From contig JAOARD010000053.1 of the NCBI GenBank assembly GCA_025210735.1, positions 50,960-114,959 of the forward strand: DNA of 64,000 nucleotides, given 5' to 3'. Source of the stretch: Bacteroidales bacterium (GTDB lineage: Bacteria > Bacteroidota > Bacteroidia > Bacteroidales > UBA6680). Of the stretch, positions 17,608 to 25,450 are shown one piece after another (position 1 is the first letter of the stretch; each line of letters opens with the position of its first letter). Position numbers and translations under genes: made by a program. The notes beneath the pieces are model-generated. The model was given only the letters and a program-made list of their open reading frames with translations. It searched no databases and was not told the origin of the DNA.

Positions 17608-18855
17608 ATGGTTATGTCTGATTATTTGTCGCTTGCAGAGGTTTCTGAGTTAGTAGGAAAGAGTAAAGAAACATTAAGGAGATGGGATAAAGAGGGAATT
17701 TTGAAAGCAGTTAGAGAGCCTGTTTCAAACTACCGTGTATATAAAAAAGAGGATGTAAAGACTTTGATGGGAAAATTATTTCCGGATGATGACAGTACAG
17801 ATGATATATCGAATTTTGAAGAACCAAAGCACAATTATAGTGTATTAGAGCTGTTTGCTGGTGCCGGAGGTTTGGCTATTGGATTAGAGAAATCCGGAAT
17901 TAAATGTGTTGCTCTGAATGAGATTGATAAGTGGGCATGTAATACATTAAGAAAGAACAGACCACATTGGAATGTATTAGAGGGTGATATAAAAGATTAT
18001 AGTTTCACAGAGTACAACGGAAAGGTTGATGTTGTAACCGGAGGATTTCCGTGTCAGGCATTTAGTTATGCCGGAAAGAAATTGGGATTAAAAGATGCCA
18101 GAGGAACTCTTTTTTATGAATTTGCCAGAGCGGTGAAAGAGGTTAATCCTCCAATATGTATTGGTGAAAATGTTAGAGGTTTATTAAGCCATGATAAAGG
18201 GAAAACATTAGAAGGAATGATCTCTATTCTTGATGAGATAGGGTATAATGTTGTGCCTGTTGAGGTTCTTAAAGCAATTAACTATAGAGTTCCGCAAAAA
18301 AGAGAGCGATTAATTTTGGTTGGAGTACGTAAAGATATTGATATAAAGTATACCTATCCAAAGGCTCATAATAAGATATATAACCTTTCTGATGCTCTTA
18401 AAAAAGGAGAGTTGTTTGATTCAGATGTTCCGGAATCGGTTGGAGCAAAGTATCCTGAAGGAAAAAAAGTTGTGCTTGATATGGTTCCGCCAAGAGGATA
18501 TTGGAGAGATCTGCCAATTGATATACAAAAGGAGTATATGGGAGGCAGTTTTTATCTGGGAGGAGGAAAAACAGGTATGGCCAGACGTATTGGCTGGGAC
18601 GAGCCATGTTTAACTTTAACATGTAGTCCTGCTCAGAAACAGACAGAGAGATGTCATCCGGAGGAGACAAGGCCATTTACAGTAAGAGAGTATGCAAGAA
18701 TACAGACATTCCCTGATGAGTGGGAGTTTGATGGCTCTATGGCACAACAATATAAACAGATAGGAAATGCCGTGCCATGTAATCTTGGTTTAGAGATAGG
18801 ATACTCTTTAGTAAAATTTCTGAATGAATATTATAACTCATCAAAACCTGAGTAG
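17608..18855 (+). CDS. DNA (cytosine-5) methyltransferase with N-terminal MerR-like HTH
   Basis: The 415-residue protein begins with a MerR-type helix-turn-helix (about 6-56, LAEVSELVGKSKETLRRWDK), then a full C5 methyltransferase: motif I LELFAGAGGLAIG (80-92), catalytic PCQ with Cys149 in GGFPCQAFSYAG, ENV (187-189), motif VIII RERLILVGVR, and motifs IX-X with TFPDEWEF and QIGNAVP. It should methylate the 5 position of cytosine in the recognition site of the endonuclease encoded convergently. The fused HTH could let the enzyme repress its own or the nuclease promoter. Its last 25 bp overlap the nuclease gene tail to tail. An ATG at 17614 is equally possible. Confidence 0.92.
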   Translation: MVMSDYLSLAEVSELVGKSKETLRRWDKEGILKAVREPVSNYRVYKKEDVKTLMGKLFPDDDSTDDISNFEEPKHNYSVLELFAGAGGLAIGLEKSGIKCVALNEIDKWACNTLRKNRPHWNVLEGDIKDYSFTEYNGKVDVVTGGFPCQAFSYAGKKLGLKDARGTLFYEFARAVKEVNPPICIGENVRGLLSHDKGKTLEGMISILDEIGYNVVPVEVLKAINYRVPQKRERLILVGVRKDIDIKYTYPKAHNKIYNLSDALKKGELFDSDVPESVGAKYPEGKKVVLDMVPPRGYWRDLPIDIQKEYMGGSFYLGGGKTGMARRIGWDEPCLTLTCSPAQKQTERCHPEETRPFTVREYARIQTFPDEWEFDGSMAQQYKQIGNAVPCNLGLEIGYSLVKFLNEYYNSSKPE

Positions 18856-19595
18856 TAACTGTAGTTATCATATGATATTTGATCAAATACAGATCTTCCT
18901 GTTTCATTACTAACCTGTTTAATCTCTTCAACAGCTGAGTTGTCAAGATTCTTCGCTTTAGCTTTATTGTTGTTGAGGAAATCAGATATTGCAACAGGAA
19001 GAGCTTTGTATAATTTGAACAAGGCATCATCCTGACCTGTCAGTAAAGCATAAAACTTATCGCCTGATATCTTATAAACTCTGGAATGACTATACTCTTT
19101 GCCATTAATATCACCAACCCACTTCTCGTTAAAACTTTTTTTTGCAAGAATCTGAACCCAATAACATTTGGCTTTTTTATGATTGTCGGCATACTGTTTT
19201 AACTTCTGGTATAGACTCTCTGAAGAGCTGCTATTCATAGTGTTGTGTTTGTTCTTTATATCAGCAAATAGGGTATTATCTTTAGCCTTTATATCATATC
19301 CACTAAGTTTGCCAGCTTCATAACCACTTATACCTCCAAGTATCTCCTCGTGAAATGTTCCTATAGAGTTATTTATCGATTTATCAACTTGTCTTAATAT
19401 TTCAGACTCAATAACCTCCTCCTCATTAATGTCATTGAATTTGGAATCAAATATTAGCTTGATAGAGTCAATTTTGTTGTTGTAGAACTTCTTCTTAGTT
19501 ATATTATTTTTAGCTTTTATATAAGATTCGTATAAATGAGATATACACTCAATCAGATGTTCGTCAGATATAAAATCTACATACTTGTTTGCCAT
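18831..19595 (-). CDS. Type II restriction endonuclease, Eco47II/Sau96I-like
   Basis: The 254-residue protein shows a PD-(D/E)xK-like core: HEEILGGISGYE (82-93), Asp101 and Asp112-x-Lys114 in FADIKNKHNTMNSSSSE. The combination of an HEEILG segment and a KNKHNTMNSSS segment is what I remember of the Eco47II family, which cuts GGWCC/GGNCC-type sites. The site here is inferred, not shown. It is convergent with the C5 methyltransferase and overlaps it by 25 bp. No controller (C) protein gene is present, so timing may depend on the methyltransferase HTH. Confidence 0.8.
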   Translation of the reverse strand: MANKYVDFISDEHLIECISHLYESYIKAKNNITKKKFYNNKIDSIKLIFDSKFNDINEEEVIESEILRQVDKSINNSIGTFHEEILGGISGYEAGKLSGYDIKAKDNTLFADIKNKHNTMNSSSSESLYQKLKQYADNHKKAKCYWVQILAKKSFNEKWVGDINGKEYSHSRVYKISGDKFYALLTGQDDALFKLYKALPVAISDFLNNNKAKAKNLDNSAVEEIKQVSNETGRSVFDQISYDNYSYYSGFDEL

Positions 19596-19629
19596 TGTCT
19601 GAATTATTAGTTTAAGAAATCACTATTCA

Positions 19630-19637
19630 CAAATATA
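19630..19637 (-). promoter_or_regulatory. Possible -7 element of the endonuclease gene
   Basis: TATATTTG on the minus strand lies 35 bp before the endonuclease start, the right distance for a short leader. No convincing -33 partner was found. Confidence 0.45.
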
Positions 19638-19710
19638 TAACATTATCGGTTCGGTTGTTATTAGATCTTGGGTTTCTGTTATTGCTTATTATTATTGTAG
19701 TATCTCAACC

Positions 19711-19939
19711 AATAACTCCGGTAAAAACAGTGCTCTGTGGGGGAATTTAGCAGGAAGTGGAGTAAATGTGATAGTAATTCCGGGAAATGTAACATTAGTT
19801 TGAGGTAATTTAACGCTCTGTCCGGGAAAATGACAATAAGTGGGGTACATGCAACAATATTTTTAGGAAATCTGACAATAAGTGAAGGAAAAATAGCAGT
19901 TTGTCGGGGGAAATGACGCTCTGTCTTGATTATGTTACA
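19711..19939. repeat. Degenerate 20/21-bp tandem array (about 11 units)
   Basis: Eleven consecutive units, each 20 or 21 bp, can be aligned. Typical units are CTCTGTCCGGGAAAATGACA (19816), ATAAGTGGGGTACATGCAAC+A (19836) and GTTTGTCGGGGGAAATGACG (19899). The loose consensus is nTnnGTnnGGGnAAATGnnACA. Unit starts are at 19711, 19732, 19753, 19774, 19795, 19816, 19836, 19857, 19878, 19899 and 19919. The mixture of 20- and 21-bp units rules out a single reading frame. The spacing is two helical turns, which suggests same-face protein binding or bending. It is not CRISPR: there are no unique spacers. Confidence 0.75.
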
Positions 19940-20141
19940 GTTAGCACTGGTTGAGAGTTTGCTGTTTGTTTATGTTCAGCCATTTAACAGCATAAGGTGC
20001 AAAAATCAGAAAAAAAATATTTTGAGGTATTGACTTTTATAATATATGGTCGTAACTTATTGTTAATTAAAGAATAATTCTAATCCGGGTACCCCTCAGG
20101 ACAAAATATATCTGTTGTTGTGCCCTTAAATAAAAATTATT

Positions 20142-20783
20142 ATGAAAGAAAAAATGACATCTATTATTACAAATAGTGAGACTATGTCAAAAGGGTTAGA
20201 TGACAAACGTATAGCTGAAGCACTTGAGAGTTTTGGTTATAATGAAGAGAAGAGAACCCGTTTCAGGCAGAAACTAACAAGGGCAAAAGAGTTGGTATAT
20301 AGTCAGACAATAGAGCGTCAGCAGATGCTGAATGCCAATCAGGAGTTCTTTGATAAGAGATTGGCTGTAGATAAGGTAATTAAGAACGATGTGCGGCTAT
20401 GCAGCATGATGTTTACTGTAAATCCTGGTTTGGCATCAACCTTACCTGCCTTTTTGAGTATAAACTCTTATGGAATATGGTATAATGGATATATGACCTT
20501 TTATAAAGGGCTGTTATCTAATAGTGTTGCACTAAATATTCTTGCAGAGTGCAAATTTACCGAAGATAAGATAAAGGATAGAATAGCTATGCTTGAGGAG
20601 GTTAATGATCTGAATGCTGCCCGTGGTGTTGAGAAGGGAGAGGCAGAGGCTGCAACAATTGAGCGTGATAATGCTGTGGCAGACCTGTATGATGAGCGCA
20701 GGCGTATACGGGAGTTTGCCCGTCAGGCTCTTGGAGTCGACTCGCAACTACTTGAGATTATAGGAATGAAAGTTGCCAGATAG
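20142..20783 (+). CDS. Unknown helical protein upstream of the effector-like genes
   Basis: The 213-residue protein has no signal peptide. It looks mostly helical: an N-terminal charged region (ALESFGYNEEKRTRFRQKLTRAKEL), a hydrophobic middle (about 85-130, ending around FYKGLLSNSVAL), and a C-terminal helix rich in Glu/Arg (EAEAATIERDNAVADLYDERRR). I do not recognise the family. It is preceded by the 21-bp repeat array and followed by a hairpin terminator and then the first of three effector-like genes. It could be an adaptor for them, but that is only positional. Confidence 0.65.
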   Translation: MKEKMTSIITNSETMSKGLDDKRIAEALESFGYNEEKRTRFRQKLTRAKELVYSQTIERQQMLNANQEFFDKRLAVDKVIKNDVRLCSMMFTVNPGLASTLPAFLSINSYGIWYNGYMTFYKGLLSNSVALNILAECKFTEDKIKDRIAMLEEVNDLNAARGVEKGEAEAATIERDNAVADLYDERRRIREFARQALGVDSQLLEIIGMKVAR

Positions 20784-20797
20784 TATCTGTTTTTATG

Positions 20798-20832
20798 GTC
20801 AATCTCAGCTTTCTTAGCTGAGATTGACTTTT
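20798..20832 (+). terminator. Intrinsic terminator after the 213-residue protein
   Basis: GTCAATCTCAGCT and AGCTGAGATTGAC form a 13-bp stem with a 5-nt loop followed by TTTT. An upstream in-frame start of the next gene falls inside it, supporting the start at 20857. Confidence 0.85.
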
Positions 20833-20856
20833 CATACAAAAGTATTATTCCGGAAT

Positions 20857-22350
20857 ATGAGTAAATATAAGTTTCTAGATAATAGAGATAGTGCCAAAGC
20901 AAACAGCGCTAAACCCTCAGGCGTAAGTTTTAACGATAACCGGTCTGATAGTTTGCAATTACGTAATTTGCAAAGGCAGGTTAACAGCAGTGCCGTAGTA
21001 CAAAAACAGGCAGATTTACAGAGTGGTGTTAATGGTGTGTTGCAGTGTTATAAAGAGGAAAATGTTAAACTTGGGAATGGTGATACTGAATATGTAAAAA
21101 TAACTGATTATGGAGAGGCAATAATATTTTTCAAAAATCCCAAGGAACTTTGGGTTAATACAGAAAGACCTCCAGAACCTTCTTCTCAATTTATTATGAT
21201 AGGAGAAAAGATTATATATGGAAAGAAGTATAAAGGTTATAAATCAATACATAAAGAGGGAGAGACAGATGGTTTTAGAAATGATTGTGGAATATATGCA
21301 ACAGTTTTGGCTGAAGATGATGCTGAAAAATTTAAAGCAAAGTATAATAATCTTGTTCCGAAAAGAAAAACCTATAGTAAGAATAGAAATATTGTGTTAG
21401 ATCGGGGAAATGTTGATAGTAAGGATTATGATAGTAAGGATATTGATCCGAATATAAGAGAGGCTTATTTTTATACTATTGCTAGAAGAGATAATATTCC
21501 TTTTTCGAGAAACCGATTTCATTGTGCAGCAGTTGTTTTTAAGACAGAAACAGACAATATTACATCTGAGCTAAATGCAGGAAATGAAAGGATGAAAGAG
21601 CCTGAATTTGCTATGTATAGAAGAGGAAAAGGAAATTATGAAGGAAATACTTTTTTGGATGAAATGGATAATGATACAGCAAAACATTATGATATTAGAA
21701 CTGCTTTAATGGTAAGTCCAAAACGATATTATGAAGAGTTAAATTGTAATAAAGATAAAGTTGATAAAAAACATCATATACTTGAACAGCCAGTCCTAAT
21801 GCCAGAACCGAATAAAGTTATGCCTGAAAGAGTTGAGTTTGAGATATCATCAGCAAATGATAATAGGGAATATAATTTTATATTGGTTAATATGAATTCT
21901 GTGAATGAAGGGTTGAAAAGTGTTAAAGGAGAAAAGTATGTAAGAAAGAAGAAAACAAAGAATAATCCTGTAAAGATAGAAATTGAGTATGCAGGAAAAG
22001 GAAGAGAGAAATTATTGCTGTATATATCATATCCAGATGAGGATAATCTGTATGGGATTATATACAAGTATATAGTGCCTTTAGATATTCCTGCAATGCT
22101 TAGAGGAGAAGATGTGATTGCGAATAACTTATATGATGAAACAGGGATTCATAATTTATGTTGTAGTGAGAATCTGACCTTTAAGATTACATGTAAACCT
22201 GTAGAAAGTGTGCCAAAACTAAAAACTGTAAAAAATAATGTTACTGATGATAGTATAAACAAACCTTTTGTTACAGAAGAGACTGAAAATGTTGGAGGTA
22301 CTAATAGAGTTAAGGTTAAAGAGTTATCTGTTAAACTCCCTGAAAACTAA
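20857..22350 (+). CDS. Effector-like paralogue 1: conserved leader plus Cys/His domain
   Basis: The 497-residue protein lacks a Sec signal. Residues 1-62 form a leader nearly shared by three tandem paralogues (SKYKFLDNRDSAKANS, then FNDNRSDSLQLRNLQRQVNS and VNGVLQCY). The leader resembles DNRPE/Q-repeat N-termini of bacteroidete DUF4157-type proteins linked to contractile injection systems. The body has NDCGIYA (Cys144), FHCAAVVFKT (His222) and TSELNA, spacing suitable for a Cys-His peptidase-like site. A beta-rich C-terminal domain follows (about 330-480). Its last codons overlap a remnant copied from the 3' end of the gene at 25451. Catalytic activity and secretion are inferred. Confidence 0.65.
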   Translation: MSKYKFLDNRDSAKANSAKPSGVSFNDNRSDSLQLRNLQRQVNSSAVVQKQADLQSGVNGVLQCYKEENVKLGNGDTEYVKITDYGEAIIFFKNPKELWVNTERPPEPSSQFIMIGEKIIYGKKYKGYKSIHKEGETDGFRNDCGIYATVLAEDDAEKFKAKYNNLVPKRKTYSKNRNIVLDRGNVDSKDYDSKDIDPNIREAYFYTIARRDNIPFSRNRFHCAAVVFKTETDNITSELNAGNERMKEPEFAMYRRGKGNYEGNTFLDEMDNDTAKHYDIRTALMVSPKRYYEELNCNKDKVDKKHHILEQPVLMPEPNKVMPERVEFEISSANDNREYNFILVNMNSVNEGLKSVKGEKYVRKKKTKNNPVKIEIEYAGKGREKLLLYISYPDEDNLYGIIYKYIVPLDIPAMLRGEDVIANNLYDETGIHNLCCSENLTFKITCKPVESVPKLKTVKNNVTDDSINKPFVTEETENVGGTNRVKVKELSVKLPEN

Positions 22351-22440
22351 TATTAAAAAGGTAACTCTGTTGTGAACTGTTGGTTGTGGTTATTGTATAT
22401 AAAATGCACACCTGTTGAAATCGGTACTGTTGTGCGGAAT
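22332..22440. repeat. Copied remnant of a neighbouring gene's 3' end
   Basis: About 105 bp here, including GTAACTCTGTTGTGAACTGT and GGTACTGTTGTGCGGAAT, match the 3' end of the gene encoded at 25451-28276 on the minus strand (25452-25558) with few changes. It covers the last codons of effector 1 and the spacer after it. This marks the breakpoint of a duplication of the effector block. Confidence 0.85.
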
Positions 22441-22584
22441 TGCTGGGCTTTAAAATTACCTGAAAAAGAATATATAATAGTCCTGAACAGAATAAGAATA
22501 GGCATAAGAGTGTAGTAAGATCTATTAATGAAAGAGAAATTAACCTGCTAGTTGATAAAAAATAATGTCTGAAACTATTTGATT

Positions 22585-23976
22585 ATGAATAAGTATAAAT
22601 TTCTAGATAAGAGAGATAGTGCCAAAGCAAACAGCCCTAAACCCTCAGGCGTAAGTTTTAACGATAACCGACCAGAGAGTTTACAAATGCGTAACCTGCA
22701 ACGGCAGATTAACAGTAGTACCGTAGTACAAAAACAGGCAGAGTTACAGAACGGTGTTAATGGTGTGTTGCAGTGTTATACAAAAGAATTAGTAAATATA
22801 ACAGAAAAGGAGGGAAGTAAAGAGTATGTAGCATATAAGTATGCATTTGTATCAGAGGATGCAGATAGTGAAGCTATAATATTAGAAAAGAATAATAAAT
22901 TACTGTGGGTTCATGAAGGAAAATATCCTGAACCAATGTATCAGTTTATTCAGATTAAAGAGTTTCCTCTCAGGTATAAAAACAAGAGATATATAAGTTA
23001 TAAAGCAAAGAATCATGAAGGTGTATGTGGTAGTTGGAATGATTGTGGATTATATGCCGCAGTTCTTGCTGAAAATGATTCGTCTAATTTTAAAAAGGGC
23101 ACTAGGCACTTTGCTCCTAAAAGAGAGATTGGTAATAGGGTGCTATTTGATTGTGAAAATGAAAGGAATAGCAGATATAAGAAGTCATCTGTACCTGATC
23201 CTAAGATAGGAGAAGCTTACTCTTTTTTTATGAATAATGGATTAATTCCAAAACTTAATGTAAATCATCATATTGCTTCTGTTGTTTTTAAGACTCCTAC
23301 TGATTGTGTTACATCGGAATTTAATGCTGCATTTGCTGGAATAAAGGAACCCTATTTTGAGATGTATAAAGGTTCTAAAGCGAAACAAGGTATGACATTT
23401 GATCAAAAAGTCATTTCCCAGATAGGTAAGTTTATCTGGCCTTGGAAGATTAGAACTCCTATTTTGACAAGTATAAAAGAGTATTATAAACAAAAGGATA
23501 ATGAAGGAAACATTGTTAATAGATTGGACGAAAATAATATTCCGGATAAGTTAGAGTTTGAAATATTTTCTCGGAATGATAGAGGTAAATACAGTGTTGG
23601 TATATATGATATTAATAATAAGGGTTGGCTAGGAGCTGGAAAAAATGTTGATTTTAGAAATGGTAGTCGAAAGATTACTATTGATTATATTGAGAAAATA
23701 CAAAATGTTGTAGAGACAAGAGATAATTTACTCATTTATATATGGAAGAAAGGTTTCGAGTATAAATATATGGGAAGATTGGATGTTGCAGATATGATAT
23801 CAAATGATAGTGAAGTAAAGATGCTTCATCTAGAAAATAGAAAGAGTTCATTTTTTGGTTGTGTTGGTGATATTATGAGCTTTAGAGTTAAATGTAAGGG
23901 GATAAAAAATCAAAATCTAAATGTTACAAATCCTCTTAATGCAACAAATGCAAATTTATTACCTGTCATAAAATAA
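22585..23976 (+). CDS. Effector-like paralogue 2: conserved leader plus Cys/His domain
   Basis: The 463-residue paralogue has almost the same leader as its neighbours at both DNA and protein level (NKYKFLDKRDSAKANSPKPS, FNDNRPESLQMRNLQRQINS, VNGVLQCY), then a body of much lower similarity. The key residues are conserved: NDCGLYAAVLAEND (Cys154), NHHIASVVFKT (His229) and TDCVTSEFNA. The beta-rich C-terminal domain begins near DKLEFEIFSRNDRG and ends with an FRVKCKGI strand. The best start is ATG 22585, matching the leader of the others. It ends 9 bp before paralogue 3, so those two are probably cotranscribed. Function unproven. Confidence 0.65.
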   Translation: MNKYKFLDKRDSAKANSPKPSGVSFNDNRPESLQMRNLQRQINSSTVVQKQAELQNGVNGVLQCYTKELVNITEKEGSKEYVAYKYAFVSEDADSEAIILEKNNKLLWVHEGKYPEPMYQFIQIKEFPLRYKNKRYISYKAKNHEGVCGSWNDCGLYAAVLAENDSSNFKKGTRHFAPKREIGNRVLFDCENERNSRYKKSSVPDPKIGEAYSFFMNNGLIPKLNVNHHIASVVFKTPTDCVTSEFNAAFAGIKEPYFEMYKGSKAKQGMTFDQKVISQIGKFIWPWKIRTPILTSIKEYYKQKDNEGNIVNRLDENNIPDKLEFEIFSRNDRGKYSVGIYDINNKGWLGAGKNVDFRNGSRKITIDYIEKIQNVVETRDNLLIYIWKKGFEYKYMGRLDVADMISNDSEVKMLHLENRKSSFFGCVGDIMSFRVKCKGIKNQNLNVTNPLNATNANLLPVIK

Positions 23977-23985
23977 TTGCATAAT

Positions 23986-25428
23986 ATGAGTAAATATAAA
24001 TTTCTAGATAAGAGAGATAGTGCCAAAGCAAACAGCCCTAAACCCTCAGGCATTAGTTTTAACGATAACCGGTCTGAGAGTATGCAATTACGTAATCTGC
24101 AAAGGCAGGTTAACAGCAGTGAAGTAGTACAAAAACAGGCAGATTTACAGAGTGGTGTTAATGAAGTGTTGCAGTGTTATACAGAGGATAAAATTACCAT
24201 AGGTAATGGTAAAACTGAATATGTAAAAATAACTGATGATAAAGAGGCAATAACTTTTGATGGTGAGGAAATGAAAAAAATATTATATGCTACCAAAGGA
24301 AATGAACCACAGCCTGAATCCATGTTTGACAGATGTGGTGTAAATGTATTTAAATATAATAATAAAAAATACAACAGTTATGCGTCAAAACATACAGTAG
24401 GTGATAAAGGTGTTATAAATGACTGTGCACTTTATGCAGCAGCTCTTGTAGAGGAGGATTTATCTGCTTTTAATGCGAGTAGAAAACTTTTGGCTCCAAA
24501 AAAAATTGGAAAAGGGAAAGAACTGTTTTTTGATCTCTTCAATGAAAAAAAGGATAGATATAAAAATTTACCTCTTCAAGATCCTGAAGTTGGAGAGATT
24601 TACTCTATTATTCCGAATGAAAATATTGCTAATATATTTGGTGTAAATTATCATTATGCTCCGGTTGTTTTAAAAACAAAAACAGACTGCATTACATCTG
24701 AGCTTAATGCAGCGGATAAAAGATGCGGTACCCCATATTTTGTGATGTACAAAGGTTCTAAAGGGAAAGAAGGTGAAACATTTATTGAGAAATTTCTCTC
24801 AAAGAAAAATACTGACGAATACTGGAACCCTATTATTACAAGTATAAAAGGGTATTATAAAGGAAAGGATAAGAAGAAAAAGAAGGGTAAGGAGGAAGAA
24901 AAGAATAAGAAGAAAGAGAAGGGTAAAGAGGAAGAAAAGTATAAGATTAAAGAAAAAGATAAGAACAAAGAGAAAATTCCTGATCAGATAGTGTTAAGAA
25001 TAACCTCAGGTAGTGATTCTGGTATATATTCTATTAAGCTTTATGATATTGATAATAAGAATGATATTGGTGAATGGCAAGGGGCCGGATTTAAAGATAA
25101 AACATGCAGGATTCCAATTAATTACACAGAAAATGGTGAAACGAGGAATAATTTATTGATTTATGTTGGAGAAAAGGATAATACAGCTAAGGATAAACGG
25201 GCGTTGAATTATAAATATATGGGAAGGATAAGTGTCCCTGATAAGATCGGAAAAAAAAATAAAGTTAAAATGAAACATCTGGAAGGAGAAAAGAGACCTT
25301 ATTTGTGTTGTTTAGAAAAAACTATGAGTCTTGAAGTAGAGTGTACTGTTATTCGATCTGAAAAAACTGAAAAAGGAGAGCCTCTTAATGTTTCTGCCAG
25401 ACCTTTTTTTGCAGGAAGTAATAAGTAA
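23986..25428 (+). CDS. Effector-like paralogue 3 with Lys/Glu-rich linker
   Basis: The 480-residue third paralogue has the shared leader (SKYKFLDKRDSAKANSPKPS, FNDNRSESMQLRNLQRQVNS, VNEVLQCY), then NDCALYAAALVEED (Cys147), NYHYAPVVLKT (His223) and TDCITSELNA. Between the Cys/His domain and the beta-rich C-terminal domain lies a Lys/Glu-rich stretch of about 45 residues (KGKDKKKKKGKEEEKNKKKE and similar), absent in the other two. It probably arose by slippage of A/G-rich codons. The C-terminal domain begins at DQIVLRITSGSDSGIYS. The stop lies 22 bp from the end of the convergent gene at 25451. Confidence 0.65.
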   Translation: MSKYKFLDKRDSAKANSPKPSGISFNDNRSESMQLRNLQRQVNSSEVVQKQADLQSGVNEVLQCYTEDKITIGNGKTEYVKITDDKEAITFDGEEMKKILYATKGNEPQPESMFDRCGVNVFKYNNKKYNSYASKHTVGDKGVINDCALYAAALVEEDLSAFNASRKLLAPKKIGKGKELFFDLFNEKKDRYKNLPLQDPEVGEIYSIIPNENIANIFGVNYHYAPVVLKTKTDCITSELNAADKRCGTPYFVMYKGSKGKEGETFIEKFLSKKNTDEYWNPIITSIKGYYKGKDKKKKKGKEEEKNKKKEKGKEEEKYKIKEKDKNKEKIPDQIVLRITSGSDSGIYSIKLYDIDNKNDIGEWQGAGFKDKTCRIPINYTENGETRNNLLIYVGEKDNTAKDKRALNYKYMGRISVPDKIGKKNKVKMKHLEGEKRPYLCCLEKTMSLEVECTVIRSEKTEKGEPLNVSARPFFAGSNK

Positions 25429-25450
25429 CACAGTTAATAATAATTATCAG

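Noticed and set aside
19711..19939. Possible CRISPR array because of regular spacing
   Set aside because: Units are contiguous and degenerate, with no unique spacers and no cas genes nearby.
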